From Bacillus stratosphericus (GTDB lineage: Bacteria; Bacillota; Bacilli; Bacillales; Bacillaceae): DNA of 50,752 bases. The notes below the pieces were generated by a model. That model had not been told where the DNA came from, did no database searches, and worked only from the letters and a program-made list of their open reading frames with translations. This document shows, piece by piece, positions 29,452-38,776 of this stretch (its first letter is position 1; each line of letters opens with the position of its first letter). The stretch covers positions 1-50,752 of the forward strand of contig NZ_JAIVLB010000023.1 in assembly GCF_020524495.1 (NCBI RefSeq), in the 5' to 3' direction. The translations under genes and the position numbers were made by a program.

Positions 29452-29478
29452 ACAAAAAGCCAGCCGAATTGGCTAGCT
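29452..29478 (-). terminator. Terminator at the end of sigF
   Basis: AGCTAGCC-AATTC-GGCTGGCT, with one G-U pair, is followed by TTTTTGTG on the minus strand. The left arm includes the sigF stop codon. It separates the spoIIA and spoVA operons. Confidence 0.8.
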
Positions 29479-30240
29479 GTCTTTTTGATCCATTTGCAAT
29501 TGGATTTGTTTTAAAATTTTCTTTTCAAGCCGTGAGACTTGTACTTGTGAAATACCTAACCTTTCTGCTACCTCAGATTGTGTCTGGTCTTTATAATACC
29601 TTAAGTACACAATCAGTTTCTCTCGCTCTTCTAATTCCTTGATCGCTTCTTTCAGTGCAATTTTATCGAACCATCTTTCTTCTGAATGATCTGCAATTTG
29701 ATCAAGTAACGTGATGGGATCTCCGTCATTCTCATACACGGTTTCATGAATAGAAGACGGCGAGCGAACCGCTTCTTGGGCGAGGACGACATCCTCTGGT
29801 GTGATGTCTAGATAATGGGCAATTTCCTGTACCGTCGGCATCCTGCCATGAGACTTAGATAATTCGTCTCTTGCACGGCGGATTTTATTTCCAAGTTCTT
29901 TTAATGATCGGCTGACTTTGACCGTTCCATCATCACGAATAAAGCGCTGAATCTCACCAATAATCATTGGTACTGCATAGGTCGAAAATTTGACATCATA
30001 AGACAAATCAAATTTATCAACAGATTTTAGCAGTCCAATACAGCCAATTTGAAACAGATCATCTGGTTCATATCCTCTATTTAAAAAGCGCTGAACAACG
30101 GACCAAACAAGACGCATGTTTTTTTCTACGAGGAGGTCTCTTGCTTGCTGTTCTCCGTCTTGGCTTTTTTTGATGAGCTGTTTGACTTCATCATTTGACA
30201 GCTGTGCTTTTTTTGCTTGTTTTTTTACCTCCACATCCAT
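29473..30240 (-). CDS. sigF: Forespore sigma factor SigF
   Basis: First compartment-specific sigma factor of sporulation (also spoIIAC). The 255-residue protein has region 2 (GYEPDDLFQIGCIGLLKSVDKFD; FSTYAVPMIIGEIQRFIRDDG), region 3 (RMPTVQEIAHYLDI) and region 4 (IVYLRYYKDQTQSEVAERLGISQVQVSRLEK). It is held by SpoIIAB, whose gene ends 12 bases upstream. Confidence 0.97.
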   Translation of the reverse strand: MDVEVKKQAKKAQLSNDEVKQLIKKSQDGEQQARDLLVEKNMRLVWSVVQRFLNRGYEPDDLFQIGCIGLLKSVDKFDLSYDVKFSTYAVPMIIGEIQRFIRDDGTVKVSRSLKELGNKIRRARDELSKSHGRMPTVQEIAHYLDITPEDVVLAQEAVRSPSSIHETVYENDGDPITLLDQIADHSEERWFDKIALKEAIKELEEREKLIVYLRYYKDQTQSEVAERLGISQVQVSRLEKKILKQIQLQMDQKDS

Positions 30241-30252
30241 ATGAGCAGCTCC

Positions 30253-30693
30253 TTAATTACAAAGCGCTTTGCTTTTTGATAGGTGCTTTGTTAAACGGAC
30301 CGTCGTGCCCATTTCTGGAGATGAGTCTACTATGAGATCATCCATAAAATTCTCCATAATTGTAAAGCCCATTCCAGAGCGTTCTAAGTCTGGTTTTGTT
30401 GTGAAAAGGGGCTGCCTTGCTTCCTCAAGATTTGTAATTCCCATGCCCTCGTCATGAATGGTGAGGTAAACGACATGGTCATCAAGTGTGACACTAATAT
30501 GCACCTTTCCGTCTGGATTCCCATCATAGCCGTGAATAATAGAGTTTGTCACCGCCTCTGATACAACGGTTTTGATTTCTGTTAATTCATCTAATGTCGG
30601 ATCAAGTTGAGCGATGAATGCTGCGACTGTGACTCTAGCGAAGGATTCATTTTGACTCAAAGCAGAGAAGGTCAAGTTCATTTCATTTGTCAT
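30253..30693 (-). CDS. spoIIAB: Anti-sigma-F factor / serine kinase SpoIIAB
   Basis: SpoIIAB binds and inhibits SigF and phosphorylates SpoIIAA. The 146 residues form a GHKL ATPase with N box [13 protein letters not shown]1 [13 protein letters not shown] and G2 [18 protein letters not shown] overlaps the spoIIAA stop (ATGA). Confidence 0.97.
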   Translation of the reverse strand: MTNEMNLTFSALSQNESFARVTVAAFIAQLDPTLDELTEIKTVVSEAVTNSIIHGYDGNPDGKVHISVTLDDHVVYLTIHDEGMGITNLEEARQPLFTTKPDLERSGMGFTIMENFMDDLIVDSSPEMGTTVRLTKHLSKSKALCN

Positions 30694-31043
30694 GATGCCA
30701 CCCCCAATGTTTGTAGTGCGGATTGCTCTGAAGGCTCCATACGGATAATTTTGAACAAGCCAGACATATCAAATAAACGGTCCACCGCTGACGAGATCGC
30801 ACAGACGACCATTTCACCGCCAAGCTGTTTGATTTGCTTATATCTCCCTAGTATCACACCGAGTCCAGAGCTGTCCATAAACGATAAATCAGCCAAATTC
30901 AGCACGATGTGGCGAATGTCCTCTGTTTCCAAACAATTCGTCACCTTTTGTCTCAATGTTTCTGCGGAGTGATGATCGAGCTCTCCTGTCAACCGAATGC
31001 AAAGTACGCTCTCTTTTACTTGAAATTCAATACCAAGGCTCAT
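30690..31043 (-). CDS. spoIIAA: Anti-anti-sigma-F factor SpoIIAA
   Basis: STAS-domain protein that releases SigF by binding SpoIIAB. The ATG at 31043 follows AAGGAGGAAGAAAAAG and gives 117 residues as in B. subtilis. The phosphorylated serine is Ser58 in [12 protein letters not shown]. The open frame further upstream covers the promoter and is not used. Confidence 0.97.
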   Translation of the reverse strand: MSLGIEFQVKESVLCIRLTGELDHHSAETLRQKVTNCLETEDIRHIVLNLADLSFMDSSGLGVILGRYKQIKQLGGEMVVCAISSAVDRLFDMSGLFKIIRMEPSEQSALQTLGVAS

Positions 31044-31082
31044 CTTTTTCTTCCTCCTTGCTCTAATTTCGGATAAAGAATG

Positions 31083-31108
31083 TTTCTCTTTTATATCAAA
31101 TAAATCCT
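31083..31108 (-). promoter_or_regulatory. Sigma-H promoter of the spoIIA operon
   Basis: On the minus strand AGGATTT (31108-31102) and AGAGAAA (31089-31083) are 12 bases apart, close to the sigma-H consensus (AGGAWWW, RnnGAAT with one mismatch). TGACGAA at 31139-31133 resembles a Spo0A box. spoIIA is sigma-H and Spo0A dependent in B. subtilis. Confidence 0.55.
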
Positions 31109-31205
31109 TCTCCATGACAAAACTAGTGACCATTCGTCACAATTAGATGTTCTTTTCTTCCCGCTCATAACAAAAAGACTGCCAATTGCAGCAGTCTTTA
31201 GTAAT

Positions 31206-32393
31206 TTATTCCCATTTTACAAATTCGCTCATTGCTCGTTTCAAGAAGGTCCAAACACCTGCTTTTTCCATGCCTTCTTTTGCTTCAACAGGGCTTTCAT
31301 GCAATACTTTACCGTCAATTTTTAAAACAATGGTACCAAGCTCCGTTCCTTTTGAAAATGGGGCAGTGACATCATGTGATAATTTGATTTCTTTTTTGAT
31401 CTGATCCACATTTTCGCCTTTTTTCGTTAAAAGAGAGATCTGTTCAGATGTGACAAGCTGAATTTTTTTCTTTTTACCTTTGCTCACTTTGACCTCTGCC
31501 ACGTCTTGTCCTCGTTTGTACATCGGATGGGTTATATATTGACTAAATGCATAATCTAACATTTTAACCACTTGGGCGTTTCTGTCTTTCGGTGTACTTG
31601 CGCCGAATACAACAGCAATTACGCGCATGTTACCTTTTTTGGCTGATGCGGTTAAACAATATTTTGCCTCGGCTGTAAAACCTGTTTTCACTCCATCGAC
31701 ACCTGGATAAAATTTAATCAGGCGGTTCGTGTTTACAAGCCAGAATTTTTTATCCGTGTTTTGCCGGAGATAGTCTTCGTATACACCCGTGAACTTAGTG
31801 ATTTGTTCATATTTCAACAGCTCTTTTGTCATTTTTGCCATATCATGAGCTGTGCTGTAATGATCTTTTTCAGGAAGTCCTGTTGGATTTTGAAAGACTG
31901 TTGAGGTAAGCCCAAGCTCTTTTGCTTTTTTGTTCATTTGCTCAACAAATTGTTCTTCAGATCCTGCAATGTGCTCTGCCATGGCAACTGAAGCATCATT
32001 TCCTGAAGCAATCGCAATGCCTTTTAGCATTTCTTTCACGGTCATTTCTTCTCCAGGTTCAAGGAAAATTTGTGAGCCTCCCATGGATGCGGCATAGTCG
32101 CTCGTTCTCACTTTGTCTGTCATTTTCAGCTTTCCTTGGTCAATGGCTTCCATGATGAGAAGCATGGTCATGATTTTGGTCATACTTGCAGGCGCAAGCT
32201 TTTCATCGCTGTTTTTGTTGTAAAGCACCTTCCCCGTGTCACGTTCAATTAAGATGGCTGATTTGGCTTCGTGCGCTAGTTCTGATGTTTGTTTTTCTCC
32301 TGGTTTTTCTATCTTTTCTTTTGCTATCGCTGATGGTGAAACCATTGAGATAATTATCATTAAAATAAGCAATGCACATATATGACGTTTCAA
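31206..32393 (-). CDS. dacF: Forespore D-alanyl-D-alanine carboxypeptidase DacF
   Basis: DacF trims cortex peptidoglycan from the forespore side and so sets the cross-link level. The 395-residue protein starts at a TTG (32393), seven bases after GGAGGT; no ATG fits. A signal peptide (about 1-25) is followed by Ser70-Met-Thr-Lys73, Ser130-Gly-Asn132 and a KTG at about 233, all intact, then the PBP5-like C-terminal domain. Monocistronic with a sigma-F-like promoter; spoIIA follows downstream. Confidence 0.95.
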   Translation of the reverse strand: MKRHICALLILMIIISMVSPSAIAKEKIEKPGEKQTSELAHEAKSAILIERDTGKVLYNKNSDEKLAPASMTKIMTMLLIMEAIDQGKLKMTDKVRTSDYAASMGGSQIFLEPGEEMTVKEMLKGIAIASGNDASVAMAEHIAGSEEQFVEQMNKKAKELGLTSTVFQNPTGLPEKDHYSTAHDMAKMTKELLKYEQITKFTGVYEDYLRQNTDKKFWLVNTNRLIKFYPGVDGVKTGFTAEAKYCLTASAKKGNMRVIAVVFGASTPKDRNAQVVKMLDYAFSQYITHPMYKRGQDVAEVKVSKGKKKKIQLVTSEQISLLTKKGENVDQIKKEIKLSHDVTAPFSKGTELGTIVLKIDGKVLHESPVEAKEGMEKAGVWTFLKRAMSEFVKWE

Positions 32394-32423
32394 GTGGCAG
32401 ACCTCCATTATCGTAATCCTTTC

Positions 32424-32453
32424 TATTTTTTCCTCATTAAGGCTCTTTTATTC
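32424..32453 (-). promoter_or_regulatory. Candidate sigma-F promoter of dacF
   Basis: On the minus strand GAATA (32453-32449) and GGAAAAAATA (32433-32424) are 15 bases apart, near the sigma-F consensus GYATA-N15-GGnnAnAHTR. Confidence 0.55.
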
Positions 32454-32473
32454 AGAGATCGTTTGATTGCCAT

Positions 32474-32503
32474 AAAAAAACCTTCTGTTTGATGAACAGT
32501 AGG
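32474..32503 (-). terminator. Terminator after pupG
   Basis: CCTACTGTT and AACAGAAGG pair with one mismatch around ATCA, followed by TTTTTT on the minus strand. Confidence 0.8.
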
Positions 32504-32517
32504 CTTTTGGAAACTTG

Positions 32518-33330
32518 CTATGAGAGTTGTTTCACAACATCTTTCACTAAATCAAGGAAACTTGCTTTCACTTTTTCCGTCACTTCAATGACTTCATCAT
32601 GAGAAAGCGGCTGATCTAAAATACCTGAGGCAGCATTGGAGATGCATGAAATACCAAGTACTTTCAATCCTGCATGACGCGCCACAATGACTTCTGGCAC
32701 AGTGGACATACCGACCGCATCAGCACCAAGGGTTCTGAGGAAACGAACTTCAGCTGGTGTTTCATAAGAAGGACCCGTCATCCCAGCATAAACACCTTGC
32801 TGTACAGATATTCCTAAGTGTTGAGCCGTTTTCTCTGTAAGTGCGAGCAAATCCTTATCATAAGGTGCAGACATATCTGGGAAACGAACCCCTTGACTGT
32901 CATTTGGTCCAATTAATGGATTGGTTCCCATCATATTGATATGATCCGTAATTAGCATGAGATCGCCTGGATGAAAGGACGTATTCACACCGCCGGCTGC
33001 ATTTGTCACAATGCATGTCTCAATGCCAATTTCTTTCATCACACGGACAGGAAACGTCACTTGTTTCATATCATATCCTTCATAGAAATGAAAACGCCCT
33101 TGCATCGCACATACGACGGTGCCTTTCAGCGTCCCGATTACGAGCTGTCCTGCATGTCCTTCTACTGTTGAAACAGGGAATCCAGGAATATCTTCATATT
33201 TCAATTTAATTGGATTTTCAATCTCATCAGCTAAAATGCCTAGCCCTGAACCTAAAATCAATCCTACTGTTGGTACGTATGTCGATGCTTGTTTAATGTA
33301 TGCTGCCGCTTCTGAAAACTGTGCTCCCAC
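32518..33330 (-). CDS. pupG: Purine nucleoside phosphorylase
   Basis: Trimeric phosphorylase that splits guanosine, inosine and their deoxy forms into base plus (deoxy)ribose 1-phosphate. The 270-residue protein carries GSGLGILADEI, RFHFYEGYD, TNAAGGVNTSF, GPSYETPAEVRFLR and GMSTVPEVIVARH, all signatures of the low-molecular-mass PNP family. GTG start after GGGGGAAATCTC. It lies 11 bases after drm; DRM acts on its product. Confidence 0.96.
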   Translation of the reverse strand: MGAQFSEAAAYIKQASTYVPTVGLILGSGLGILADEIENPIKLKYEDIPGFPVSTVEGHAGQLVIGTLKGTVVCAMQGRFHFYEGYDMKQVTFPVRVMKEIGIETCIVTNAAGGVNTSFHPGDLMLITDHINMMGTNPLIGPNDSQGVRFPDMSAPYDKDLLALTEKTAQHLGISVQQGVYAGMTGPSYETPAEVRFLRTLGADAVGMSTVPEVIVARHAGLKVLGISCISNAASGILDQPLSHDEVIEVTEKVKASFLDLVKDVVKQLS

Positions 33331-33341
33331 GAGATTTCCCC

Positions 33342-34526
33342 CTATTTGAGTTTAGATAAAAAGCTTGTTCCGTATTTTGGCATCGTTGACTTGAAATTAT
33401 CTGCTACCGTTGCCCCAAGATCAGCAAAGGTTTTCGCTGTTGGCAGTTCATTCGCTTCCTGATGCTTTTTGCTGTAAGCAATGAGCGGAACGTATTCTCT
33501 TGTATGGTCTGTTCCGTGATGAACCGGGTCATTTCCGTGATCTGCTGTGATCACAAGCAGATCATCCTCTTTTAATAGGTCAAACACTTCAGGAAGACGT
33601 GCGTCAAATTCCTCTAATGCTTTTCCATAGCCCTCTGGATATCTTCTGTGCCCATATAGAGCGTCAAAATCAACAAGGTTTAAAAAGCTGAGTCCAGTAA
33701 AGTCTGTTTTAAGTGTCTCGACCAGCTTGTCCATTCCATCCATGTTCGATTTCGTTCTGAGAGAAGATGTGATTCCTTGGCCGTCATAAATATCAGAGAT
33801 TTTTCCAATGGCAATGACATCAAGTCCATCATCTTTCAGTTCATTCATAACTGTACGGTCAAATGGTTTTAAAGCATAGTCATGACGGTTTGGCGTTCTG
33901 ATAAATACACCAGGCTCCCCGACAAACGGGCGAGCGATAATGCGCCCTACCATATATTTTTCATCTAATGTTAGTTCTCGTGCCATTTCACAAATGCGGT
34001 AAAGTTCTTCTAATGGTACTACCTCTTCGTGAGCAGCAATTTGCAAAACAGAATCGGCTGATGTATAAACGATTAAATCGCCTGTTTTCATGTGCTCTTC
34101 GCCAAGCTCATCAAGGATTTCAGTCCCAGAGGCTGGTTTATTTCCGATGATTCCACGCCCTGTTTTTTCTTTTAGTTCATTTAATAGTTCCTCTGGAAAT
34201 CCGTCTGGAAAGACTTTAAACGGGGTGTCTATGTAAAGACCCATCATTTCCCAGTGCCCTGTCATTGTGTCTTTACCGTTTGATGCTTCTTGCATTTTTC
34301 CATAATACGCAAGCGGTTTTTCGTCCGCTGGAATTCCTTTGATTTCTTTAATATGACTTAGCCCAAGCTTCGCCATATTCGGCATATAAAGCCCGTTCAT
34401 TTTTTCAGCAATATGTCCAAGTGTATCTGCACCTACATCATTAAAATCAGCAGCGTCTGGAGCTTCCCCAATCCCTACTGAATCCATCACAATGATGAAA
34501 ATGCGTTTATACTGATAATCAGGCAT
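33342..34526 (-). CDS. drm: Phosphopentomutase
   Basis: Interconverts (deoxy)ribose 1- and 5-phosphate for nucleoside salvage (deoB in other species). The 394-residue alkaline-phosphatase-superfamily enzyme shows metal and active-site motifs: [24 protein letters not shown] with the nucleophile Thr, and [37 protein letters not shown] precedes the ATG. Confidence 0.97.
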   Translation of the reverse strand: MPDYQYKRIFIIVMDSVGIGEAPDAADFNDVGADTLGHIAEKMNGLYMPNMAKLGLSHIKEIKGIPADEKPLAYYGKMQEASNGKDTMTGHWEMMGLYIDTPFKVFPDGFPEELLNELKEKTGRGIIGNKPASGTEILDELGEEHMKTGDLIVYTSADSVLQIAAHEEVVPLEELYRICEMARELTLDEKYMVGRIIARPFVGEPGVFIRTPNRHDYALKPFDRTVMNELKDDGLDVIAIGKISDIYDGQGITSSLRTKSNMDGMDKLVETLKTDFTGLSFLNLVDFDALYGHRRYPEGYGKALEEFDARLPEVFDLLKEDDLLVITADHGNDPVHHGTDHTREYVPLIAYSKKHQEANELPTAKTFADLGATVADNFKSTMPKYGTSFLSKLK

Positions 34527-34592
34527 TAAAAATCGCCCCCTTTAATATTCTTATCCTTTGACCTTTCAAATGCAGAGAGGTCAGACATCTCA

Positions 34593-34622
34593 AGTATAAA
34601 CGGTTTTCAAGTCAAATGACAA
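34593..34622 (-). promoter_or_regulatory. Candidate sigma-A promoter of drm-pupG
   Basis: TTGTCA (34622-34617) and TATACT (34598-34593) are 18 bases apart on the minus strand, about 67 bases before drm. Confidence 0.5.
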
Positions 34623-34640
34623 CCTTAAACGTACAAACAT

Positions 34641-34676
34641 AAAAAAAGCATGATACATGTTCACCGTGTCATGCTT
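34641..34676 (-). terminator. Terminator after xerD
   Basis: AAGCATGACAC and GTATCATGCTT form a long stem, followed by a T7 run on the minus strand. Confidence 0.85.
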
Positions 34677-34679
34677 TAC

Positions 34680-35570
34680 TTATGCCCTTGGATGAAATTT
34701 ATGATACACTTCTTTCAGTCTTGTTTTCGTGACATGTGTATAAATTTGTGTCGTTGAAATATCTGCATGACCGAGCATCTCCTGTACAGCTCTTAGATCA
34801 GCACCGTTTTCAAGCAAATGTGTAGCAAATGAATGTCTGAGCGTATGCGGCGTCAATTCCTTTTGAATGCCTGCTTCGAGGGCTCGTTTTTTTAAATTTT
34901 TCCAGAAGCCTTGTCTCGACATCTTTTTCCCGTGATGATTGAGGAATAAGGCATCCGCTGGCTTTTTTTTTAGCAGCTTGCTTCTGCCTTTTTCTATATA
35001 CTCTTCAATTGCACTTGCAGCGGCCTCGCCAATTGGCACAATTCGCTCCTTTCTTCCTTTTCCAAAACAGCGGATAAAGCCCATTGTGAGATGAACATCT
35101 GCAAGCGTGAGATCCAGCATTTCACTCACGCGAATACCTGTTGCATATAAAAGCTCCAGCATGGCTTTGTCCCTGTAGTCAAATGGTGTGTGCCGCTTTG
35201 GTGTATCGAGCAACTTTTCCACCTCATCAAGGGATACAACCTTCGGTAATTTCCGCTCTGTTTTTTGCGTTTCAATGTTCCACGATGGGTCATCTGTTAT
35301 CACTTTTTCCCGAAGTAAAAATTGATGAAAGGAACGGATCGATGATAGATGTCGCACAGACGTTTTACTCGATTTCCCTTCCTCTTTTAGCTGCTTTAAA
35401 TAATGAATGATATGTAGTCGCGTGATATCTTTGATATCCGTCAACTGCTCGTGTGTCATTAAAAAAGACAAGTAGTTCTGTAAATCTCTTTTATAAGAGA
35501 CAATGGTATTTTCAGATAGCCCTCTCTCTACTGTCATAAAATGAATAAAGTCGGATAATTGATCGTTCAA
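34680..35570 (-). CDS. xerD: Site-specific tyrosine recombinase XerD
   Basis: XerD works with CodV at dif to resolve chromosome dimers. The 296-residue protein has an N-terminal SAM-like domain and a catalytic domain with Arg147 (ATGIRVSE), His242 and Arg245 ([11 protein letters not shown]), His268 (LGHAD) and nucleophile Tyr277 (TTQIYTHV). TTG start about ten bases after GGGGAG. A housekeeping integrase, not a sign of a mobile element. Confidence 0.97.
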   Translation of the reverse strand: MNDQLSDFIHFMTVERGLSENTIVSYKRDLQNYLSFLMTHEQLTDIKDITRLHIIHYLKQLKEEGKSSKTSVRHLSSIRSFHQFLLREKVITDDPSWNIETQKTERKLPKVVSLDEVEKLLDTPKRHTPFDYRDKAMLELLYATGIRVSEMLDLTLADVHLTMGFIRCFGKGRKERIVPIGEAAASAIEEYIEKGRSKLLKKKPADALFLNHHGKKMSRQGFWKNLKKRALEAGIQKELTPHTLRHSFATHLLENGADLRAVQEMLGHADISTTQIYTHVTKTRLKEVYHKFHPRA

Positions 35571-35576
35571 TGGTTT

Positions 35577-35804
35577 CTACTCCCCGTTTTGATAAAAATA
35601 GATCAATCGGTCTTGCCAGTTGTCTTGATTCGGCTGATTCATTTCCATCACTTTAATCGCTGCACCCTCTGGTTTATCATAACGATGATAGCTCTCATAT
35701 TCTGAATTTATCCATATCATAGCATAATAGAACAAGACGGTAAAACCAGTGAACAAGATAAATACATTTATCACTTCACCTGTTGTTTTGAGCCATTTTT
35801 GCAT
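35577..35804 (-). CDS. yqzK: DUF4227 small membrane protein YqzK
   Basis: Function unknown. About 75 residues with one membrane helix (INVFILFTGFTVLFYYAMIWI) followed by a polar tail with YHRYDKPEGAAIKV, typical of DUF4227. I use the ATG at 35804 because AAAGGA lies ten bases upstream; ATGs at 35813 and 35825 are possible but badly spaced. It sits between fur and xerD as in B. subtilis. Confidence 0.8.
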   Translation of the reverse strand: MQKWLKTTGEVINVFILFTGFTVLFYYAMIWINSEYESYHRYDKPEGAAIKVMEMNQPNQDNWQDRLIYFYQNGE

Positions 35805-35879
35805 GATCTTCATGTCCTTTCTCATCTTCTCATTACTTCAGCATATGCCAGATGGGACAAGGAATATACAGCGAACATA

Positions 35880-35912
35880 CAAAAAACCTTTTCATTTTGA
35901 ATGAAAAGGTTC
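35880..35912 (-). terminator. Terminator after fur
   Basis: AACCTTTTCATT and AATGAAAAGGTT pair around three bases, followed by TTTTGT on the minus strand. Confidence 0.85.
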
Positions 35913-35922
35913 CAATCCCGGA

Positions 35923-36375
35923 TTATTTGCCGGATTCATCATCATGACAGCGATGGCAAATTCCATGGAATGTCAATCTATGATCCTTAATTTTAAATTT
36001 CCAGTCTCTTTCAATAATCTCTTCAACATCTTCTAATAAATCATCTTCTATCTCATCGACTGTCCCGCATTCCATGCAGACAAGATGATGATGGAAGTGA
36101 GCGGCTCCTTCTTTGCGAAGATCATATCGCGAAACGCCGTCTCCAAAGTTAATTTTATCAACAACTTTCAGTTCAGTTAGCAATTCTAACGTCCGATAAA
36201 CAGTAGCAAGACCAATTTCAGGAGACTTCTCTTTTACGAGGAGGTATACATCTTCTGCACTTAAATGGTCTTCTTCATTCTCAAGCAGTACTCTTACTGT
36301 TGCTTCACGCTGTGGCGTGAGCTTATAGCTGGAAGAATGAAGCTGTTTCTTAATTCGATCAATCCGATTTTCCAT
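35923..36375 (-). CDS. fur: Ferric uptake regulator
   Basis: Iron-responsive repressor of siderophore and iron uptake genes. The 150-residue protein has a winged helix (TPQREATVRVLLENEEDHLSAEDVYLLV; GLATVYRTLELL), the metal site HFHHHLVCMECG and a second CxxC (CHRCHDD). GGAGGGAAAGTTA precedes the ATG. Fur is chosen over PerR or Zur because of position next to spoIIM and yqzK, as in B. subtilis. Confidence 0.95.
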   Translation of the reverse strand: MENRIDRIKKQLHSSSYKLTPQREATVRVLLENEEDHLSAEDVYLLVKEKSPEIGLATVYRTLELLTELKVVDKINFGDGVSRYDLRKEGAAHFHHHLVCMECGTVDEIEDDLLEDVEEIIERDWKFKIKDHRLTFHGICHRCHDDESGK

Positions 36376-36407
36376 TAACTTTCCCTCCTACGCCACATTA
36401 CTTGATC

Positions 36408-36436
36408 ATTATATCAAATGATGTGCAGAGAGCCAA
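36408..36436 (-). promoter_or_regulatory. Sigma-A promoter of fur
   Basis: TTGGCT (36436-36431) and TATAAT (36413-36408) are 17 bases apart on the minus strand, about 33 bases before the start codon. Confidence 0.75.
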
Positions 36437-36475
36437 CTATAACCATTTTAAATTGATAAATAAATTTATTATTAT

Positions 36476-36491
36476 TTAATAACAATTATAA
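36476..36491 (-). promoter_or_regulatory. Possible PerR box upstream of fur
   Basis: On the minus strand TTATAATTGTTATTAA matches the Per box TTATAATnATTATAA at about 12 of 14 fixed positions. fur is a PerR target in B. subtilis. The site lies 40 bases upstream of the -35 in very A/T-rich DNA, so chance is a concern. Confidence 0.35.
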
Positions 36492-36496
36492 AGTTC

Positions 36497-37141
36497 TCAA
36501 AAAAGGACACCCGCGAGTTTTTTCATCAGCATGAATGATAGGTACGATTCAAAAAATGAGGAAAGTGCAGCAAGCGCTAAAATCATAAGCAGCACAGATG
36601 CATACCATCCAAACCACTGAACTGGCGCTTGTCTGATGGTTTTTTTCATGAAAAGCTGCCCAATCAAACGAATGGAAAACGCAATCGCACAAGTTCCGAT
36701 CACTAAATAGGCTGGAATGAGCAAGATATTTTGTGGAAGAACCGATACAAAAGAAAGAAAGAATCCACTGAGCCCCATTTGATTCACTAGAAAACCGACA
36801 GTAAATCCAACGACAATTCCTTTTAAGAAAATCATGAGAAAAATGAGCGGCAGGCCAATGATGGAAATTCCTAGTATCCATATGAGGCCTAAATATTTCA
36901 TATGATGCAGAAAGCTTTGCAAAAACATTTCTTTTGTTTCTCCTGCTTTCTCATTCGTCAACTGACCAAAAAATTGATTTAAATAATAGAATAAATCCTC
37001 TTTCTGACTGATTGTCATGCTATTGACGATGATGGCTCCAAAGATCACACCCATTAAAAAGAGTACAGAGACAAACAAATAAATCGATAGATGATCTTTT
37101 ACGTGCTGAAGTAGATGTTCCTTCCAAGACTTTTTCCGCAT
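36497..37141 (-). CDS. spoIIM: Stage II sporulation protein M
   Basis: Membrane subunit of the SpoIID-M-P engulfment machine in the mother cell. The ATG at 37141 follows GGGAGGAAGACGC and gives 214 residues, as in B. subtilis. Five hydrophobic segments include [20 protein letters not shown] and [17 protein letters not shown]. The longer frame to 37237 crosses the promoter. Confidence 0.95.
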   Translation of the reverse strand: MRKKSWKEHLLQHVKDHLSIYLFVSVLFLMGVIFGAIIVNSMTISQKEDLFYYLNQFFGQLTNEKAGETKEMFLQSFLHHMKYLGLIWILGISIIGLPLIFLMIFLKGIVVGFTVGFLVNQMGLSGFFLSFVSVLPQNILLIPAYLVIGTCAIAFSIRLIGQLFMKKTIRQAPVQWFGWYASVLLMILALAALSSFFESYLSFMLMKKLAGVLF

Positions 37142-37173
37142 GCGTCTTCCTCCCAAATAGTAAAGGTTACTAG

Positions 37174-37202
37174 ATTCTATGAGAGAGATTACGAAACATG
37201 AC
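37174..37202 (-). promoter_or_regulatory. Candidate sigma-E promoter of spoIIM
   Basis: On the minus strand CATAGAAT (37181-37174) follows GTCATGTT (37202-37195) after 13 bases. spoIIM is sigma-E dependent in B. subtilis. The -35 is approximate. Confidence 0.5.
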
Positions 37203-37210
37203 AGTTTTAT

Positions 37211-37254
37211 CGAAGAAAAAGAGAAAGCAGCCAGCACAACTGCTTTCTCTTTTC
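37211..37254. terminator. Terminator after the subtilisin gene
   Basis: GAGAAAGCAG and CTGCTTTCTC pair around a 12-base loop containing a further GCTGGC, followed by TTTTTC on the minus strand. Confidence 0.75.
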
Positions 37255-37256
37255 AT

Positions 37257-38387
37257 TTATCGTGCGGCTTTTTGTACGTTCACAAGCCCAGCACCGTAAT
37301 AAAATGGATCTCCAAGCTTTGTCGATGTTTTTGAAAGTCTTTCACGCACTTCTTCGTTCGTTAGATTCGGATGTTTTGATAGAATCACAGCCGCTGCCCC
37401 CCCTACATGTGGTGAAGCCATTGACGTTCCGCTCTTGTAGCCATATTCGTTACCAGGAATTGTACTTAACGTTGAAACGCCTGGGGCCGATACTTCTACC
37501 TCTTCGCCAACAGAGGAATCAAAGGCTCTTTTCTTTCTTTGATCAACAGATGCGACAGCCAGCACTGAGCTGTATTTTGCAGGATAGTCAATCGTATTGA
37601 GTGAACCATAACTTCCAGCATTTCCGGCAGAAGCCACAATCAGAATTCCTTTGTCATACGCTCTATCTACAGCTTCCTTCAGTGCCTCTGATTCACTTGC
37701 TCCCCCCATACTAATATTGATGACATCCATGTCATTTTCGATGGCCCATTCAATGCCTTTCACAATCCAACTATAGTAGCTATCACCATTTTCATCTGCT
37801 ACCTTAACAGCATAAATAGAAGCTTTTGGCGCGACACCAACGACTCCAACCTTATTATCTAATGCTGCGATCGTGCCTGCCACATGTGTTCCGTGTTCAT
37901 GCGGATCAACAAGCGGGTCAGACTCCGTTGGAACAAAGCTCACCCCACCTGTTACGTGTAAATCTTCATGCTTGCCATCAATGCCGCTATCAAGAACAGC
38001 TACTTTGACATTCTGTCCGGCGTACCCTCGTTTATGTACCTTTTGCGCTTTAATGGTTTCGATGCCATGTGGGACAGTTTGACCGGTTGTTTTTGCTTTT
38101 TGGTCTTCCTCAATAAAGGTGACTTCTTTTGCTTGATTCAATTTCTCTTTCGATACCTCATTCAATGAAACTTTCATCATATCTATTTGTTCTATTGATT
38201 CTTTCACATGCCCACCAGCTTCTTCAACAAGGTGTTTTTTTGCTTTGTCTTGAACTGAAGAAGAAAATCCGATCATATACTCTTTTTTTGCTTGCTCCTT
38301 TGCAGATATATCTGATGCACCAAACGTGATCGATGTCAGCAGCATCGCTACCATACAAAACCCTGCACCAAATGTCTTGACATTCAC
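37257..38387 (-). CDS. Secreted subtilisin-family serine protease
   Basis: Extracellular alkaline serine protease with pre-pro organisation: signal peptide (about 1-25), an I9 propeptide (about 30-105, starting [12 protein letters not shown] and ending [13 protein letters not shown]) and a mature S8 domain. Catalytic triad: Asp133 (VAVLDSGID), His165 (HEHGTHVAG), Ser322 (SGTSMASPH); oxyanion Asn256 (ASAGNAGS). The 376 residues are close to subtilisin E (381), but the sequence is clearly different, so it is a distinct paralogue. Start is a GTG (38387) ten bases after AAAGGGAG; the GTG at 38396 is too close. It lies between spoIIM and yqkK, where B. subtilis has no protease gene (from memory). 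Confidence 0.92.
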   Translation of the reverse strand: MNVKTFGAGFCMVAMLLTSITFGASDISAKEQAKKEYMIGFSSSVQDKAKKHLVEEAGGHVKESIEQIDMMKVSLNEVSKEKLNQAKEVTFIEEDQKAKTTGQTVPHGIETIKAQKVHKRGYAGQNVKVAVLDSGIDGKHEDLHVTGGVSFVPTESDPLVDPHEHGTHVAGTIAALDNKVGVVGVAPKASIYAVKVADENGDSYYSWIVKGIEWAIENDMDVINISMGGASESEALKEAVDRAYDKGILIVASAGNAGSYGSLNTIDYPAKYSSVLAVASVDQRKKRAFDSSVGEEVEVSAPGVSTLSTIPGNEYGYKSGTSMASPHVGGAAAVILSKHPNLTNEEVRERLSKTSTKLGDPFYYGAGLVNVQKAAR

Positions 38388-38497
38388 AATACTCACTCTC
38401 CCTTTTATTGCTTTTTGTCATTTAACTACATTTTGAGACAAAAAGAAACGACCGTTTGTCCTATTTTTTTATAATTTTCCATTTATTTGATTATTCT

Positions 38498-38716
38498 TCA
38501 TAAAAAAGCAAAATAAAAATGCTTATGATCTTCTTGATCGCGATCATAAGCATTCCTACCTTTATGTTTCTTCATCAAGGCTTCTTGTTTTGTTTTTGTC
38601 TTTCTTTCGTGTGTACTAAAATGCGGCATGTGTCCTCTCGACAGTTCAGGATTTCGGCTGTGCTGCCTTTGTATAGGTTCTCGCTTTTTCTTTGCTTTGC
38701 TTTTCCCATTTAGCAA
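38498..38716 (-). CDS. yqkK: Small basic protein YqkK-like, start uncertain
   Basis: Function unknown. The frame reads GKSKAKKKREPIQ, then SRNPELSRGHMPHFSTHERKTKTKQEALMKKH, a pattern I associate with B. subtilis YqkK, whose gene neighbours spoIIM. About 72 residues, very basic. A good site (AAAGGGG) sits nine bases before ATGGGAAAAGC, but that ATG is in another frame. One extra A in the A4 run would join it to this frame. A TTG at 38716 is in frame but only two bases from the site. So the gene is either frameshifted at codon 3 or uses an odd start. A terminator stem lies in its 3' end. Confidence 0.6.
   Translation of the reverse strand: MLNGKSKAKKKREPIQRQHSRNPELSRGHMPHFSTHERKTKTKQEALMKKHKGRNAYDRDQEDHKHFYFAFL
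38508..38554 (-). terminator. Long terminator stem inside the 3' end of yqkK
   Basis: AATGCTTATGATC and GATCATAAGCATT form a 13-bp perfect stem around 11 bases, followed by TTTATTTTGC on the minus strand. The stem encodes NAYDR and DHKHF of the frame. Confidence 0.75.
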
Positions 38717-38776
38717 AACCCCTTTCGTTGTCGTAATGATACATGAAAGCATTTAAACAAGATAGACGAAACACGC

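Noticed and set aside
34680..35570. Tyrosine recombinase as a sign of an integrated element or attachment site
   Set aside because: It is XerD in its normal place beside yqzK and fur, with no flanking repeats or phage genes.
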